Positions 62,198 through 64,000 of a DNA stretch of 64,000 nucleotides are shown in pieces. The notes beneath the pieces were generated by a model. The model saw nothing but the letters and a program-made list of their open reading frames with translations, was not told the origin of the DNA and ran no database searches. Positions within the stretch are counted from its first letter, which is position 1, and each line of letters begins with the position of its first letter. The position numbers and the translations under genes were made by a program. The stretch comes from Kitasatospora cineracea (GTDB taxonomy: Bacteria > Actinomycetota > Actinomycetes > Streptomycetales > Streptomycetaceae), in NCBI RefSeq assembly GCF_003751605.1, contig NZ_RJVJ01000002.1, forward strand, positions 310,001-374,000, given 5' to 3'.

Positions 62198-63034
62198 TTA
62201 CGCGGAAGGCGGATCGGTTGGGGCGTTTTCCCGCCACAGAACAGCCAAAAGTTCATCGGAAAACGGCAATCCGGCGAGCGCACCTCTCACGGCGGCGCGA
62301 TTGCGCATCAGGAGTCTTCCCCCGTCACGGGGCACCAGGAGTCGGGCTTCGCCCGCGTTGGCCGGTTCTCCCCACCCCAACTGGCCTTCCACGGCGGGCT
62401 GGAGGTCGAGCGGGCCGACGGCGGCGGGCGCGCCGGGCACGCCGTGTTCGAGGACCCGGCCGAGGGCCCAGCTGAACGAGCCCTCGGCGCCGGGCAGGAC
62501 GCCGTCGCGGCCGCGCCGGCCCGGGTTCCAGCGGCCGATCCGGCCCCACAGCGGGACGCGCGAGTGGGTGAGGAGTTCGCCGGCGCCGTCCTCGTGCCGC
62601 AGGGCGGTCCAGGTGTCGCGGTCGGCGGCCACGTCGGCGATCAGCAGGGTCTCCTCCTGTTCGCCGTGGACCATGGCGCTGGTGACCCAGTCCCAGGCGA
62701 GGCCGCGCCGGTAGGCGTTGTCGGGGGTGGAGCCGGCGGTGACCAGGGCGACCCGGCGGCCGCGCGGGTCGGCGACGAGCTGGCCGACCAGGCAGACCAC
62801 CAGCCAGCGGGCGGGGCGCTGGGCGGCCTGCCGGAGGGCGGTGAGCAGGGTGTTGGCGTCGGCGTCGGCCGGGGGGCGGGTGACGGTGCTGCCGCGGGTG
62901 CCGGCGTCGAAGGTGCGGCCGGGGAGGGCGTCGGCGAGGGTGCGGGCGCCGTCGGCGGCGCGGGCGGAGCCGCCGTGGCCGCGTTCGGGGCCGCCGTCGG
63001 CGCCGATCACCACCAGTTCGATGCCACTGCTCAC
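62198..63034 (-). CDS. Hypothetical protein with an alpha/beta core like that of the gene at 40293
   Basis: The 278-residue protein has VVIGADGG near the start, then WLVVCLVGQLVADPRGRRVALVTAG and EETLLIADVAADRDTWTAL, the same order seen in the large proline-rich protein at 40293-42323 (LLIHLGGHLVTDRRGEQLYLSL and TLVIGDLSADQVVWPGL). The fold may be caspase/CHAT-like, but no catalytic residues can be assigned. The C-terminal part (EPANAGEARLLVPRDGGRLL) is distinctive and unrecognised. The GTG start has a G-rich site. It is leftward, upstream of the Tad locus but separated by 141 bases. Confidence 0.65.
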   Translation of the reverse strand: MSSGIELVVIGADGGPERGHGGSARAADGARTLADALPGRTFDAGTRGSTVTRPPADADANTLLTALRQAAQRPARWLVVCLVGQLVADPRGRRVALVTAGSTPDNAYRRGLAWDWVTSAMVHGEQEETLLIADVAADRDTWTALRHEDGAGELLTHSRVPLWGRIGRWNPGRRGRDGVLPGAEGSFSWALGRVLEHGVPGAPAAVGPLDLQPAVEGQLGWGEPANAGEARLLVPRDGGRLLMRNRAAVRGALAGLPFSDELLAVLWRENAPTDPPSA

Positions 63035-63179
63035 CCGTACCGCCCCCTCCGCCTGTTCCGTCCCCGGCCTGTCGTGCCGTCCCGTTCGGGCCGGTGTTCG
63101 GGCGCGGGGCGCCGCCGGAGGCCAAGGTATCGCCGCGGGGTGTCGGTGCGGGGCGGAATCGGTCCGATGAGCCCCAGCT

Positions 63180-63197
63180 CAGGGACCATGGACCCTG
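63180..63197 (+). promoter_or_regulatory. DosR/DevR-like box upstream of the PPOX gene
   Basis: CAGGGACCATGGACCCTG is an imperfect palindrome. Its core GGGACCATGGACCC (63183-63196) resembles the mycobacterial DosR box GGGACTWWAGTCCC. It lies 36-50 bases before the ATG at 63233, a suitable place for activation if that gene is leaderless. Confidence 0.5.
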
Positions 63198-63232
63198 TTC
63201 GGGGCCGCGTCGGCGGGGGCACCATCGGGGGC

Positions 63233-63688
63233 ATGGACCGTGACGACCGGGTGGAGGACCTCAGCGAGGCCGAGTGCCTGCGGCTGCTCGGCACCGTGCC
63301 GCTGGGGCGGGTGGTGTACACCGAGCACGCGCTCCCGGCGGTGCTCCCGGTGGCGTTCCGGGTGGCGGCGGACGGGCGGCTGGTGCTGGCGCTGCGCACC
63401 GGCACCCGGGTGGCGCGGGCGCTGGACGGCACGGTGGCGGCGTTCCAGGTGGACGACTTCGACCGGGCCGGCCGCTGCGGCTGGAGCGTGCTGGTGCACG
63501 GCCGCGCCGAGGTGGTGCGGGACGCGGGCGAGCGCGCCGCCCTGCACTCCGGCGGCCTGCTCCCGTGGATCCCGGAGCCGGGCCCGGAGTACGTGGCGAT
63601 CAGCCCGGAGCTGGTCTCCGGCCGCCGGGTCCGCCCGGACGCCGCCGACCAGGACACCTGCCCGGCGCCGCGCCCCCACTGCGCCTGA
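63233..63688 (+). CDS. Pyridoxamine 5'-phosphate-oxidase-fold (PPOX/FDOR) protein
   Basis: The 151-residue protein has the split-barrel flavin-binding pattern LRLLGTVPLGRVVYTEHALPAVLPVAF, VALRTGTRVARALDGTVAAFQVDDFD and GWSVLVHGRAEVV, as in Streptomyces PPOX proteins that bind FMN or F420. The substrate is unknown; such genes are frequent members of dormancy/oxygen-stress regulons, which agrees with the DosR-like box. CACCAT lies seven bases before the ATG, consistent with a leaderless mRNA. A C-terminal Cys-containing tail (DTCPAPRPHC) is odd. Confidence 0.85.
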   Translation: MDRDDRVEDLSEAECLRLLGTVPLGRVVYTEHALPAVLPVAFRVAADGRLVLALRTGTRVARALDGTVAAFQVDDFDRAGRCGWSVLVHGRAEVVRDAGERAALHSGGLLPWIPEPGPEYVAISPELVSGRRVRPDAADQDTCPAPRPHCA

Positions 63689-63845
63689 GCCCCGCCCCGC
63701 CACCGCCACCCGGACCGCCACCACCCAGCCCGGCTGCCGCCCCGCACCGCCCGCCCCCGCTGCCAGGTGACCGGCGAGTAGGAATACGCTGCGTCTCGGC
63801 CCCGCCCGGGCCGATCCCTGCCCCGACGCACCTGTGGAGCGCACC

Positions 63846-64000
63846 GTGACGACCTTCGCCTCGCTCACCGACCTGACCGCCGCGGTCGGCACCGAACTCG
63901 GCACCAGCGAGTGGCACACCGTGGACCAGGACCGGGTGAACCTGTTCGCCGAGGCGACCGGCGACCACCAGTGGATCCACGTCGACCCGGAGCGGGCCAG
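63846..64000 (+). CDS. MaoC-like (R)-specific enoyl-CoA hydratase, partial
   Basis: The gene runs off the right edge after 51 codons. The N-terminal sequence LTDLTAAVGTELGTSEWHTVDQDRVNLFAEATGDHQWIHVD is the hotdog-fold MaoC signature with the catalytic Asp-His pair in EATGDHQWIH. It should hydrate enoyl thioesters or act in polyketide-like or beta-oxidation chemistry. GGAG lies six bases before the GTG start. It could supply the hydratase step missing from the operon at 36268-39521, but is far away and this is only a suggestion. Confidence 0.85.
   Translation, partial: MTTFASLTDLTAAVGTELGTSEWHTVDQDRVNLFAEATGDHQWIHVDPERA

Overview
The window is high-GC actinomycete DNA with many GTG starts, stop/start overlaps inside operons, several apparently leaderless promoters and families typical of Streptomycetaceae (CebR-type operators, DUF574 methyltransferase, BTAD/LysM protein, ergothioneine operon). 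It most likely comes from a Streptomyces or Kitasatospora chromosome. No rRNA, tRNA, CRISPR array or intact insertion sequence was seen.

Layout. 1-3212: three leftward family-2 glycosyltransferases, the first running off the left edge. 3698-6762: a PAS-GGDEF-EAL cyclic-di-GMP enzyme coupled to a DUF574 methyltransferase. 6923-11283: a GH15 hydrolase converging on a secreted GH6 cellulase (GH6-FN3-FN3-CBM2) that sits behind three CebR-like boxes. 11863-13056: a winged-helix protein. 13147-23029: a probable specialised-metabolite cluster. 23047-25846: a WYL regulator, an esterase, a VOC protein and a small resolvase-like protein. 26152-31804: a MalY-like PLP enzyme followed by egtABCD. 31801-36130: a frameshifted FAD oxidoreductase, a kinase-fold protein, a DUF3592 protein and a TetR regulator. 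36229-39521: a TetR-type operator and an acyl-CoA dehydrogenase/thiolase/SDR operon. 39614-49157: mixed genes, including an MDR oxidoreductase with a SoxR/MerR-type promoter. 49240-62056: a Tad/Flp-type pilus locus. 62198-64000: a Tad-flanking hypothetical, a PPOX-family protein behind a DosR-like box, and the start of a MaoC-like gene.

The main discovery candidate is at 13147-20783. A cytochrome P450 gene (19626-20783) is followed 51 bases later by an 18-base ORF, 19557-19574, encoding Met-Ser-Tyr-Asp-His behind a strong Shine-Dalgarno sequence. This fits the M-x-Y-x-H form of the biarylitide precursor BytA (MRYYH), whose P450 partner BytO cross-links Tyr and His. Unlike minimal biarylitide loci, this operon continues with an arginine-type amidinotransferase, a PGM1-like ATP-grasp peptide ligase, an MFS exporter, a second ATP-grasp ligase and an APH-fold kinase. 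A 13-base tandem repeat and a 12-bp stem-loop separate the precursor from the tailoring genes. I infer a guanidino- or ligase-extended, P450-cross-linked minimal RiPP combining biarylitide-like and pheganomycin-like steps. The product and the order of steps cannot be told from sequence.
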